A DNA stretch of 22,665 nucleotides, taken from NCBI GenBank assembly GCA_945861255.1, contig CAMAUG010000018.1, positions 1 through 22,665 of the forward strand, given 5' to 3'. The translations under genes and the position numbers were made by a program. Below, piece after piece: positions 1 through 6,893 of this stretch. A model generated the notes under the pieces. It did not search any database. It was given only the letters and a program-made list of their open reading frames with translations, and had not been told where the DNA came from. Numbering within the stretch: position 1 is the stretch's first letter; every line of letters starts with the position of its first letter. The stretch is from Candidatus Sulfopaludibacter sp. SbA3 (GTDB lineage Bacteria; Acidobacteriota; Terriglobia; Bryobacterales; Bryobacteraceae).

Positions 1-27
1 AATCGTGCTGTTACGCTGGTAGTTTCA

Positions 28-1146
28 ATGCCGGCGTCTGAAGTGCATCAATATGACACCGACGTCCTGGTGATCGGCGGCGGCCCTGCCGGGCTTGCGG
101 CCGCGATTGCCGCGCGCCGGAAAGGCTTCCGCGTGATCCTGGCCGACGCGGCGCACCCCCCCATCGATAAGGCCTGCGGCGAGGGGTTGATGCCGGAGGC
201 GCTGGACGCGCTGGCGCGGCTCGGCGTTCCGCTCCCGGCCGGGCAGGTCTTTCGCGGCATCCGTTTCCTGGAAGGCAATCTGGAAGTGGACGGGACCTTT
301 CCCAAAGGCCGCGGGCTCGGCGTGCGGCGCACTGTCTTGCACCAGACACTAGTGCAGGCGGCTGTGGAGGCCGGCGTCGACTTGCGCTGGGACACGCCGA
401 TAGACGCGCTTTCAGTGGATGGTGCCGTGTTGAGCGGCGAATCCGTTTCCTGCCGTTGGCTGGTGGGCGCCGATGGCGCGCAATCCCGCGTTCGCAAGTG
501 GATGGGAGTGCGCGTACTCGACCGGCGCGTGCGCTACGGTTTCCGCAGGCATTACCAGATGGCTCCGTGGACGGACCGCGTGGAGGTGCACTGGGGGCCG
601 GGCTTGCAGATTTACGCCGCGCCGGTGGGGCCGGACGAGGTGTGCGTGGCGCTGTTGAGCGGAGATTCGCAAATGCGCGTGGACGACGCTCTGGCATTCT
701 TCCCGGATCTGGCGGCGCGGCTGGCCGATGCCCCGTTGCTTTCCGAAGAGCGCGGCGGCATTTCGGCAACGCGCAGAGTCGCCGCCGTCACACAGGGCCG
801 TATCGCGCTGGTGGGCGATGCCGCGGGATCGGTGGACGCCATCACCGGGCAGGGCATGTGCCTGGGGTTCCAACAAGGGCTCGCATTGGCCGATGCGCTG
901 GCCATGGAGGACATGGAAGCGTACGAGGCCGCTCACCTGCGAATCATGCGCCGGCCGCGCTCAATGGCGGAGTTGCTTCTGCTGATGGACCGGTACCCGA
1001 ATTTGCGGACTCGCGTGTTGGAAACGCTGGCGCGAAACCCAGGACTGTTTCGTCTGCTGCTGGCCTATCACGTGGGCGAACTTGGCCGGTCCGTCCGTTT
1101 TCGGATGAACCGCGCGCCCGCCGCGGTGGAGGCCGGAAGACGCTGA
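28..1146 (+). CDS. FAD-dependent oxidoreductase, geranylgeranyl-reductase-like
   Basis: This 372-residue flavoprotein has the layout of the geranylgeranyl reductase / aromatic-ring hydroxylase superfamily. An N-terminal Rossmann fold shows GGGPAG at residues 17-22 with an acidic residue (D40) ending the second strand, as expected for FAD ribose binding. CGEGLMP at 50-56 matches the conserved Cys-Gly segment of the geranylgeranyl reductase group. VGADGAQSRVR at 146-156 is the DG motif, and LVGDAAG at 261-267 is the second FAD-binding GD motif. There is no signal peptide or membrane segment. The ATG at 28 is the first in-frame start and gives a full-length N terminus. The substrate cannot be read from the sequence. 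Relatives reduce isoprenoid double bonds or oxidise polyketide or phenolic products. Upstream neighbours that might settle this lie outside the window. The family is secure; the reaction is unknown. Confidence 0.85.
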   Translation: MPASEVHQYDTDVLVIGGGPAGLAAAIAARRKGFRVILADAAHPPIDKACGEGLMPEALDALARLGVPLPAGQVFRGIRFLEGNLEVDGTFPKGRGLGVRRTVLHQTLVQAAVEAGVDLRWDTPIDALSVDGAVLSGESVSCRWLVGADGAQSRVRKWMGVRVLDRRVRYGFRRHYQMAPWTDRVEVHWGPGLQIYAAPVGPDEVCVALLSGDSQMRVDDALAFFPDLAARLADAPLLSEERGGISATRRVAAVTQGRIALVGDAAGSVDAITGQGMCLGFQQGLALADALAMEDMEAYEAAHLRIMRRPRSMAELLLLMDRYPNLRTRVLETLARNPGLFRLLLAYHVGELGRSVRFRMNRAPAAVEAGRR

Positions 1147-1338
1147 CGATGTGCTTGCGGCAACACCGGCCGCGCCGTCCGCACGGACCTGGTTTGCAGG
1201 CCGGGCTTACGCGAATGGCGGCACCCGGAGCCTACGATTTTATTAGGATCGGCGCCAACCATGTGGTGGAATCGTGTAGTGAGCCGTGCGGGAGCGCGCT
1301 GGAGCGGCGCCGCACTTGAGTACGTTCGGGAGGCAGAT

Positions 1339-2193
1339 GTGAACAGCAGGAAAATCTTGGCGGCCGTTACGTTCCTGGCCGCCGCTTCGCTCGCCGCCGC
1401 GCAGCCGAAGCTTCAGCTGCGCGTGTTCACTTCCAGCCCCGGCGGACTGTGGGTGAATTCGACGCTGGTCTACGGGGAAAAGGACGCCATCCTCATCGAC
1501 CCGCAATTCCTGATGAGCGAAGCGCACCGCGTGGTGGCGGGGATTCTGGAAAGCAAGAAGAACTTGACCACCGTCTATGTAACGCACGCGCATCCGGATC
1601 ACTACTTCGGACTCGCGGTGTTGAAGCAGGCATTCCCCGACGCCAGGATCGTGGCGCTGCCAGCCACCGTGGCCGGGATCAAGGCTGGCTGGGATGCCAG
1701 CTACAAAACCTGGGCCTCCGAGCACCCAGGCAATGTTCCGGCGGCAGGCGCGATCATTCCGGAGGAGCTGCGCGGCAAGACGCTGCTGCTGGAAGGCGAG
1801 AAGCTGGAAATCACCGGCGGCCTGATGGGCGATGCGCCCGGCAACACCATGGTATGGATTCCATCGCTGCGCGCCGCGATTGGAGGCGACATCCTGTTCG
1901 CCGACGTGCACTTCAACGTGCCTCGCAAGCGCGAGGAGTGGATGAAGGCGCTCGACCGCATCGCAGGGTTGAAGCCCGCGATTGTCATTCCAGGCCATCA
2001 GAAGGTGGATGCGCGACAAGATCTCTCCATTCTCGATTTCATGAAGGGATACATGCGCGACTTCGATGCCGCGCTGGGTGCGTCCAAATCGGCCGCCGAG
2101 TTCGCGACGGCGATGAAGGGCCGCTACGCGAACCTGGGCATGGAGCCGAGCTTGATCAGTGCCGCCGAAGCGGCGTTTCCCACGAAGAAGTAG
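1339..2193 (+). CDS. secreted metallo-beta-lactamase-fold hydrolase
   Basis: The frame is open from an ATG at 1261, but the better start is GTG 1339, preceded by GGGAGGC at 1328-1334. The product then begins with two basic residues and a hydrophobic stretch ending in Ala-Ala-Ala-Gln near residue 22, a plausible Sec signal peptide, giving 284 residues. The metal site shows THAHPDH, with H83, H85, D87 and H88 as ligands, then GGD (D184) and PGH (H220). The usual third-site GHT motif reads GDAPGNT (around residues 164-170), with Asp where His is typical. I believe this variant occurs in some MBL subfamilies. It is probably a periplasmic Zn-dependent hydrolase, but the substrate is not predictable. 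It ends two bases before the miaE-like gene, so the two are probably cotranscribed. Confidence 0.85.
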   Translation: MNSRKILAAVTFLAAASLAAAQPKLQLRVFTSSPGGLWVNSTLVYGEKDAILIDPQFLMSEAHRVVAGILESKKNLTTVYVTHAHPDHYFGLAVLKQAFPDARIVALPATVAGIKAGWDASYKTWASEHPGNVPAAGAIIPEELRGKTLLLEGEKLEITGGLMGDAPGNTMVWIPSLRAAIGGDILFADVHFNVPRKREEWMKALDRIAGLKPAIVIPGHQKVDARQDLSILDFMKGYMRDFDAALGASKSAAEFATAMKGRYANLGMEPSLISAAEAAFPTKK

Positions 2194-2195
2194 CC

Positions 2196-2801
2196 GTGCC
2201 CGCCGCTCCGCATGAACTTCCTCTGCTGTCGCGCACGCCCGCGGGCTGGGCCCACGCCGCGTTGTCCGATCCGGTGGCGCTGCTGATCGACCACGCGTTT
2301 CTGGAAAAGAAGGCCGCCAATAATGCGATGGAGTTGATGACACGGTGGCCTGGGGATTGGACGCCCGGCTGGGTGGAAACCATGGCCGCCATCGCGCGCG
2401 ACGAAACCGCGCACCTGGCGCAAGTGCTGCGCCTGCTGGCCAAGCGCGGAGGCAGGCTGGAGCGGGTGCACAAGAATCCGTACGCCACCGCGCTGCGGCT
2501 GCTGGTGCGCAAGGGCGGGACGGGCGAGATTCTAGACCGCGTGCTGGTCTCCGCGCTCATTGAAGCCCGCTCCTGTGAACGATTCGGCGTGCTGGCGGCC
2601 GCGGCCGCGGACCCCGAGATAGCCGCATTCTACAAAGCGCTGTTCGCTTCCGAGCTCGGCCACTACAAGGTGTTCCTGAAGCTGGCGAGCAAGATCGCGC
2701 CAGCGCACGCGATGGACGCACGGTGGCGGCAGATGCTGGCGGAAGAGGCCCGGATCTTGGGAGAACAGACGCCGGGGCCACGGATTCATTCTGGAGTGTA
2801 G
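2196..2801 (+). CDS. miaE: MiaE-like tRNA-(ms2io6A) hydroxylase
   Basis: The 201-residue product matches the MiaE family of diiron monooxygenases, which hydroxylate the isopentenyl side chain of ms2i6A at position 37 of tRNAs reading UNN codons. It has a ferritin-like pattern of paired metal ligands: E37 in HAFLEKKAA, E70 and H73 in RDETAHL, E123 in ALIEARSCERF, and E153 and H156 in SELGHY. The frame stays open far upstream to 1449, but that part overlaps the hydrolase gene in another frame and has no homology features. GTG 2196, just after the upstream stop and preceded by GAAGAAG (2184-2190), is the sensible start. The length is near that of short MiaE forms (about 200 residues). A MiaB/MiaA pathway must exist elsewhere to supply the substrate. 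Confidence 0.85.
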   Translation: MPAAPHELPLLSRTPAGWAHAALSDPVALLIDHAFLEKKAANNAMELMTRWPGDWTPGWVETMAAIARDETAHLAQVLRLLAKRGGRLERVHKNPYATALRLLVRKGGTGEILDRVLVSALIEARSCERFGVLAAAAADPEIAAFYKALFASELGHYKVFLKLASKIAPAHAMDARWRQMLAEEARILGEQTPGPRIHSGV

Positions 2802-2812
2802 GAGGAAAGGGC

Positions 2813-2826
2813 GAGCCCGAGGGCTC
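2813..2826. terminator. short inverted repeat between convergent genes
   Basis: GAGCCC-GA-GGGCTC forms a perfect 6-bp inverted repeat in the 23-bp gap between the convergent miaE-like and Roc-TIR genes, reaching into the stop codon of the latter. There is no T-run on either side. A bidirectional terminator role is only a weak inference. Confidence 0.25.
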
Positions 2827-5626
2827 AAGCCCGGCTGCGGAAACCGTAGCGGTCCTCCCGCTCGAGCTTCGCGCAAAAGCGGGGATCGTTTTGAAGTGTT
2901 TCGAGCGCCTTCTCAATGCCATCGGTGACGGCTTCCCAGAATCCATCCGGGTCTTTCCACTCACGGAGCGGCTTGGCATCTTTCGGAAGCAATTGAAACT
3001 GCTTCAACTCGGGAACGCGCTTCCAGCCGCATTTGCGCAGTACATAGGCGATGAGCGCCGCCTCGCCTTTTGCTTGGCGCTCGATCGCAGTCGCGAGTTC
3101 CGTCGACATACAGAATTCAGAGCCGAGGAAATCCCGACTGAGCTGGCAAATGATCGCGTCGGATTCCTCCAGTTCCTTGAGGATTGCCTGTTCCCATTGA
3201 TGCCCTGGGACAATCTCGCGGTCATACCATGGCCGGATCAATCCGTTGCGCGCCATTACGGTCAGGCTCTTACGTAACTCGCCCACGTGCTTTTCGTCCT
3301 TGTGGGCGTAACTCAAGAACAAACGCAAGGGAGTTCCCAACGGCTCGACGGACTTCATCATGTCGTCGATCTCCGGCCGAACGACGTTACCATCGGTCAC
3401 GATCGCTATCGTCCGTTCGCCGCTTTTTCGCAGTGTTTCAAGTTTCGATTTCGACTGAGGTTCTTCCGGAATGCCCTCGGCATAGATCAATTCTTCCGGG
3501 TTGGGATCAAGCTTAAAATCCGTGTGGATCGTGTCGAAGTTGTGGCGTACAATCGCCAGCAGGTCGCGGCGGGCATCCACCGGTCCTTCGACGTAAATTC
3601 GAACCTGGTTGGCCGTTGGTTCGCCGCGCACCAGGGCCCGGCAACCGCTCCTGTGCTTCAGAATCACTCCGCTCTTCCAGCGGTTCTCCGGTGCACTTAA
3701 ATGATGCGTGCGGACGATGAAACGCGGAAGCAACCCTTCGGGCACAATCGAATACCGGTAACCGAAGTTCAGACAATTCGCGGGCTGAAAACTGCCGGCC
3801 GCGGTGGGCTGCTGGTCGGGAAGCAATTGCGGGATCAGAAGCCGCTTCCCGGAGTCGTTCAGCGGGAAACTCAACTCAAACTGCTCCATCAGACCCAGGA
3901 GAAAATCCACGGCGTCTTCCCCATATCTCTTCTCATCCAGGGCCGCGCGCGCCTGGCGCGGCTCCAGCACTCCGGCGGAAGCGGCGGGAGCGTGCAGCAG
4001 CGCATAGATGCCTTCCGTGACCCACTCCGGCTTCAACACATAGGCGAAACGCAGCCTCGGGTCATCGCGGTAGTTAAGTGCAATACCGAGGTCCCGCAAG
4101 AATCCGGCCAACAGGTTCTGCGAATCCGGATCGGTCTCGCCGTGCTGCTGGCAGAGCTGCTTGTAGTCGTGGAATGTGATGAACTCCTGCTGCATCCCCG
4201 TCAGGTGGTTCTTGATTTCGAACCAGCGGGCCGGGAAGCCCTCGTGTACGCTCTTCATGGCGTCCAGCTCCTGCTGGATGCTTTCCTTGAGCCGCGCCAT
4301 GGAAACGTTGTTCGTGCAGTCGGTTTTGACAAAGCCGCGAATATGGTCCCCGTAGATTTCCTGCCAGCGCCCCTGGTTTACGTCGAACGGCTCCTCCACT
4401 TGCTTGTTGAGAATGACGATGACGGGCGCCTGGGGGCCGCCATAGGCGCGGATCATGCGGAACCAGTAATCGGCCTGCACGTCGTGCTGTCCCAGACGGC
4501 GGTCCAGCACCAACAGGTAGAGACTGCGCTCTGTCAGGAAGAACCGGTGAGTGGCGTGCATCATCTCCTGGCCGCCAAAATCCCAGATATGCACACCTGC
4601 GTCGCGCCCGCCGGAAAGGTTGCACTTCCAGTCCGTGATCTTGATTCCGGGGGTAGGAGGTTCGCTCTTTTTGAATTTCCCAGTCGTCCATTTTTTGACC
4701 AAAGATGTCTTGCCCACGCCTCCATGCCCGACGAGAATCAATTTGGCTTCGTTCAAGGGGCGCGAGGCCGCGCGGTTCGCGAAATAGTAGGCGAGAATCT
4801 CTCTCGGCAGTCGCGGTTCCGCACGGCCCACCACCGTTTCGCGCCACGTCGGCCCCAGTATCTCGGCGGGAAGCCCAAGGCCCGGATTGCCGTGCAAGAA
4901 GAGGCGGGTGAGTTTGTCAAGCCGCCCGAGGACCTCCGGGATCGCCGTGATCTGGTTGTTGCCGAGCCCGAGCGTTTGCAGACTCGTGAGCTGCCCCAGG
5001 ACCTCCGGGATCGCCGTGATCTGGTTCTCGGCGAGGTGGAGCATCTGCAGATTCGTGAGGCGCCCCAGGACTTCCGGGATCACCGTGATTTGGTTGTGGG
5101 CGAGGGAGAGGGTGTGCAGATTCGTGAGCTGCCCCAGGACCTCCGGGATCGCCGTGATCTGGTTGTCGGCGAGGTAGAGCGTTTGCAGATTCGTGAGCCG
5201 CCCCAGGACCTCCGGGATCGTCGTGATCTGGTTGTTGTCGAGGTCGAGCCGTTGCAGATTCGTGAGCCGCCCCAGGGCCTCCGGGATCGCCGTGATCTGG
5301 TTGTTGTGGAGGTAGAGCCTTTGCAGATTCGTGAGCCGCCCCAGGACCTCCGGGATCGCCGCGATCTGGTTGTTGTCGAGGTCGAGCCATTGCAGATTCG
5401 TGAGCCGCCCCAAGACCTCCGGGATCGCCGTGATCTGGTTGTTGTTGAGGCGGAGCGTTTCGAGCCCACTCAATTCGGCGACTTCCGAGGGGACTTCCTT
5501 CAGCTTTAGGCCACTAAGGTCGAGCTCGCCCGATCCGGTTTTCTTGCACTTTTCGATGCGCCGGAGGGCCTCTTCCCTGCCGCTCAGCACTTCTTTCGGG
5601 TCGTTCGATGTACGCTGGCGCGGCAT
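2825..5626 (-). CDS. LRR-Roc-COR-TIR protein (bacterial Roco, NLR-like)
   Basis: This is a 933-residue multidomain protein. Residues 33-253 form a leucine-rich repeat array: one divergent unit, eight near-identical 23-residue units, and a divergent capping unit. Residues 294-450 form a Roc GTPase with Walker A GHGGVGKT (300-307), a TPGI switch (325-328), DFGGQE (349-354) and a LNKQ nucleotide-specificity motif (406-409). Residues 455-700 resemble a COR dimerisation domain. Residues 766-905 form a TIR domain: LRLFLSYAHKDE (767-778), RPWYDREIVPG (798-808), and SEFCMSTE, where E843 is in the position of the catalytic glutamate of NAD+-cleaving TIRs. There is no signal peptide or membrane segment, so it is probably cytosolic. 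The frame is open to an ATG at 5833, but the upstream 69 residues lack domain features. ATG 5626 was chosen, and GTG 5635 is also possible. The gene is a single-cistron minus-strand unit. Sensing by the LRRs, GTPase switching and NAD+ hydrolysis by TIR are inference from architecture. Confidence 0.9.
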   Translation of the reverse strand: MPRQRTSNDPKEVLSGREEALRRIEKCKKTGSGELDLSGLKLKEVPSEVAELSGLETLRLNNNQITAIPEVLGRLTNLQWLDLDNNQIAAIPEVLGRLTNLQRLYLHNNQITAIPEALGRLTNLQRLDLDNNQITTIPEVLGRLTNLQTLYLADNQITAIPEVLGQLTNLHTLSLAHNQITVIPEVLGRLTNLQMLHLAENQITAIPEVLGQLTSLQTLGLGNNQITAIPEVLGRLDKLTRLFLHGNPGLGLPAEILGPTWRETVVGRAEPRLPREILAYYFANRAASRPLNEAKLILVGHGGVGKTSLVKKWTTGKFKKSEPPTPGIKITDWKCNLSGGRDAGVHIWDFGGQEMMHATHRFFLTERSLYLLVLDRRLGQHDVQADYWFRMIRAYGGPQAPVIVILNKQVEEPFDVNQGRWQEIYGDHIRGFVKTDCTNNVSMARLKESIQQELDAMKSVHEGFPARWFEIKNHLTGMQQEFITFHDYKQLCQQHGETDPDSQNLLAGFLRDLGIALNYRDDPRLRFAYVLKPEWVTEGIYALLHAPAASAGVLEPRQARAALDEKRYGEDAVDFLLGLMEQFELSFPLNDSGKRLLIPQLLPDQQPTAAGSFQPANCLNFGYRYSIVPEGLLPRFIVRTHHLSAPENRWKSGVILKHRSGCRALVRGEPTANQVRIYVEGPVDARRDLLAIVRHNFDTIHTDFKLDPNPEELIYAEGIPEEPQSKSKLETLRKSGERTIAIVTDGNVVRPEIDDMMKSVEPLGTPLRLFLSYAHKDEKHVGELRKSLTVMARNGLIRPWYDREIVPGHQWEQAILKELEESDAIICQLSRDFLGSEFCMSTELATAIERQAKGEAALIAYVLRKCGWKRVPELKQFQLLPKDAKPLREWKDPDGFWEAVTDGIEKALETLQNDPRFCAKLEREDRYGFRSRA
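4907..5461 (-). repeat. 69-bp tandem repeats encoding the LRR array
   Basis: A conserved core reading GACCTCCGGGATCGCCGTGA on the plus strand recurs at 4931, 5000, 5069, 5138, 5207, 5276, 5345 and 5414, exactly every 69 bp, with few changes. Each unit encodes 23 residues of the type LxxLxLxxNQITAIPEVLGRLTN. The framework is almost constant at the DNA level, while the codons for exposed strand positions differ. The array is coding and is not a CRISPR array, because there are no unique spacers. Confidence 0.95.
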
Positions 5627-6010
5627 GGCTCGCACACCAGGATAGACGATTCCCTCTGTTCCGCGGGTAGCGGGTCCGTTTGAATTTTCCCGCGGCGGCA
5701 CGCCCCAGCGGCGGCGGAATCGATGACCCACCACCCACTGCCAAACATGGCGGGGGATTCTCGACAAGCCTCCAGAAATCAAATGGTTCGGCGATAACAT
5801 CGACAATCGGCAAGCCGGAGGGCCTGTCTCCATGGTAAGCCCGCCAAAACTGCCGGTGATCGCTCCTAGAGCGTCCTAGGTACCCACAAATCGAAATGGC
5901 CCTGGTTGCCGATTCTCCGAAGTTTGGCCGCACCCGTGCCGCTGGGTCCGGCGCACCTGCACTTCAAACTGACCCGCCGCGCCCGCGCGGTCCCGCCCGG
6001 TTCAAGACAT
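5627..6010. other. intergenic stretch upstream of the Roc-TIR gene
   Basis: About 380 bp lack a convincing gene. The Roc-TIR reading frame continues open to 5833 on the minus strand, and another minus-strand frame is open to 5933, but neither gives recognisable protein. A minus-strand TTGTCG, 17-bp spacer, TTTGAT arrangement lies around 5776-5804 and is a weak promoter candidate. I found no RNA gene or insertion-sequence end here. Confidence 0.5.
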
Positions 6011-6131
6011 CCGAGCAAAGAGTGCGACTAATTCCTTGCGCGCCGCACTACCTACGTGATGGCGCTCTCGCGAACCCGCTCGGCTGCCGTTTTTCGGCGG
6101 GGCAGGCGCGGGACGTTATCACCGTGGGCGG
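6011..6131 (+). pseudogene. decayed duplicate of the comM 5' end
   Basis: This stretch aligns with the upstream region and first codons of the intact comM at 6894. Both share AGAGTGCGA, then GCGCGCCGCACTA, then an ATG (6059 here) followed by codons for MALSRTRSAAV. Within those eleven codons every difference is silent (for example GCG/GCC, CTC/CTT, TCG/TCA, GCT/GCC, GTT/GTA). After that the copy has a 1-base insertion near 6091-6094 and lacks about 41 bp relative to comM (6933-6973). It then resumes with GGGGCAGGCG and TTATCACCGTGGGC before homology ends near 6131. The broken frame stops at 6143-6145. It is a fossil left by a duplication or insertion at comM, with vapBC lying between the two copies. 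Confidence 0.85.
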
Positions 6132-6133
6132 AG

Positions 6134-6163
6134 TTGACATCATGATGTCAAACGATCTAGCAT
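6134..6163 (+). promoter_or_regulatory. vapBC promoter with palindromic operator
   Basis: A perfect 18-bp palindrome, TTGACATCATGATGTCAA (6134-6151), lies just before vapB. Its left end is a consensus -35 box TTGACA (6134-6139). With an 18-bp spacer, TAGCAT at 6158-6163 could be the -10. The palindrome therefore covers the -35 and most of the spacer, the usual geometry for autorepression by a ribbon-helix-helix antitoxin. A transcript starting about 7 bp past the -10 would begin at or near the GTG start, suggesting leaderless translation. The palindrome is certain; its role as operator is inferred. Confidence 0.7.
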
Positions 6164-6169
6164 CATAGT

Positions 6170-6412
6170 GTGCGGACGACACTCTCGCTGGATGACGACG
6201 TTGCGAACCTCCTTAACAAGGAGATCCGGCGCTCCGGCACGTCTTTTAAGCAGGCCGTGAACCATTACCTCAGAATGGGACTGATGGCGGATAAGAAGCC
6301 GGTGCGGAAGAAATTTGTGGTGGAGCCGCTTCCCCCCAGCCTGCCTCATGGGTTGAGTTACGACAACATCGAAGAATTGATCGAGACGCTCGAAGGTCCT
6401 CGTCATCGATGA
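6170..6412 (+). CDS. vapB: VapB-type ribbon-helix-helix antitoxin
   Basis: This 80-residue protein starts MRTTLSLDDDVANLLNKEIR and continues GTSFKQAVNHYLRMGL, the signature of ribbon-helix-helix antitoxins. An N-terminal strand contacts DNA as a dimer and two helices follow. The basic-acidic tail (residues 41-80) would wrap and inhibit the toxin. GTG 6170 is the only usable start, because an in-frame stop lies at 6158-6160 and no alternative ATG exists. It overlaps vapC by four bases (ATGA), giving translational coupling. The complex probably represses its own promoter through the 18-bp palindrome immediately upstream. Confidence 0.88.
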   Translation: MRTTLSLDDDVANLLNKEIRRSGTSFKQAVNHYLRMGLMADKKPVRKKFVVEPLPPSLPHGLSYDNIEELIETLEGPRHR

Positions 6413-6837
6413 TTGTACTGGACGCGAATTTGTTGCTTTACGCGTACGACCCCGCCTCCCCTCACCACGCGAAGGCGCTGGTATGGGCGGAAAAAGCGTT
6501 CTCGGGCAATGAAGCAGTGGGAATTCCCTGGCAAACCATTGCCGCCTTTGTTCGTGTGGCCACCAACGCCAGGATCTTTGGAAGCAGGTTTTCCGTGGAA
6601 CGGGTACTGGGGTTGGTGGATCGGTGGCTGGACCATCCCAACGTGCGGCTGCTCACTCCCGGCGACGGGCACTGGCCCTTGTTGCGCAAGACGATCCTGG
6701 AAGGCCAGGCCTTCGGTCCACTCTCCACCGATGCCCTACTCGCGGCCTTGACGATTGAATACGGAGGCGTATTGCACACCACTGACCGGGATTTCGCGCG
6801 GTTCCCAGGTCTGCGCTGGATCAACCCGCTGGCGTAG
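6409..6837 (+). CDS. vapC: VapC-type PIN-domain toxin
   Basis: A 142-residue PIN-domain protein, expected to be a Mg2+-dependent RNase that cleaves tRNA or rRNA when freed from VapB. Acidic residues of the PIN fold are visible: D5 in MIVLDANLLLYAYD, D108 in LSTDALLAAL, and D126 and D128 in TTDRDF. The acidic residue often found on the middle helix is absent; IPWQTIAAFVRV occupies that place. I believe this is typical of the VapC subgroup with the PWxxxxAFxR motif, so it does not by itself indicate inactivity. The start ATG overlaps the vapB stop. The RNA target cannot be predicted from sequence. Confidence 0.88.
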   Translation: MIVLDANLLLYAYDPASPHHAKALVWAEKAFSGNEAVGIPWQTIAAFVRVATNARIFGSRFSVERVLGLVDRWLDHPNVRLLTPGDGHWPLLRKTILEGQAFGPLSTDALLAALTIEYGGVLHTTDRDFARFPGLRWINPLA

Positions 6838-6893
6838 CCGCGGATTTGCGAAATAGAGTGCGAATAAATCCCGGCGCGCCGCACTAATACTCG

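Noticed and set aside
1177..1188. GTCCG-CA-CGGAC hairpin after the first gene as a terminator
   Set aside because: The stem is only five base pairs with a two-base loop and no T-run, so it is not supportable as a terminator.
1449..2195. Long N-terminal extension of the miaE-like frame
   Set aside because: It overlaps the metallo-hydrolase in another frame and has no MiaE similarity; MiaE homology begins after GTG 2196.
4931..5433. Regularly spaced repeats resembling a CRISPR or other noncoding array
   Set aside because: The period is exactly 69 bp with no unique spacers, and it encodes in-frame LRR units.
3701..5509. A 602-codon open frame on the plus strand opposite the Roc-TIR gene
   Set aside because: It is antisense to recognised LRR, Roc and COR domains, its protein has no domain features, and the repeat array simply propagates an open antisense frame.
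5627..5833. 69-residue N-terminal extension of the Roc-TIR protein
   Set aside because: Open frame only; arginine/proline-rich with no domain or ribosome site. Kept as an uncertainty of the start, not as coding sequence.
5514..5933. Minus-strand 139-codon frame possibly representing a transposase remnant
   Set aside because: I could not recognise any transposase motif, and no terminal inverted repeats or target duplication were visible.
5896..6168. A 90-codon plus-strand frame across the region upstream of vapB
   Set aside because: It runs out of frame through the comM fossil and the vapBC operator and has no protein-like pattern.
6409..6837. VapC as an inactivated toxin because a mid-helix acidic residue is missing
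   Set aside because: The same pattern (PW....AF.R) is, to my knowledge, normal in this VapC subgroup, and the other acidic residues are intact.
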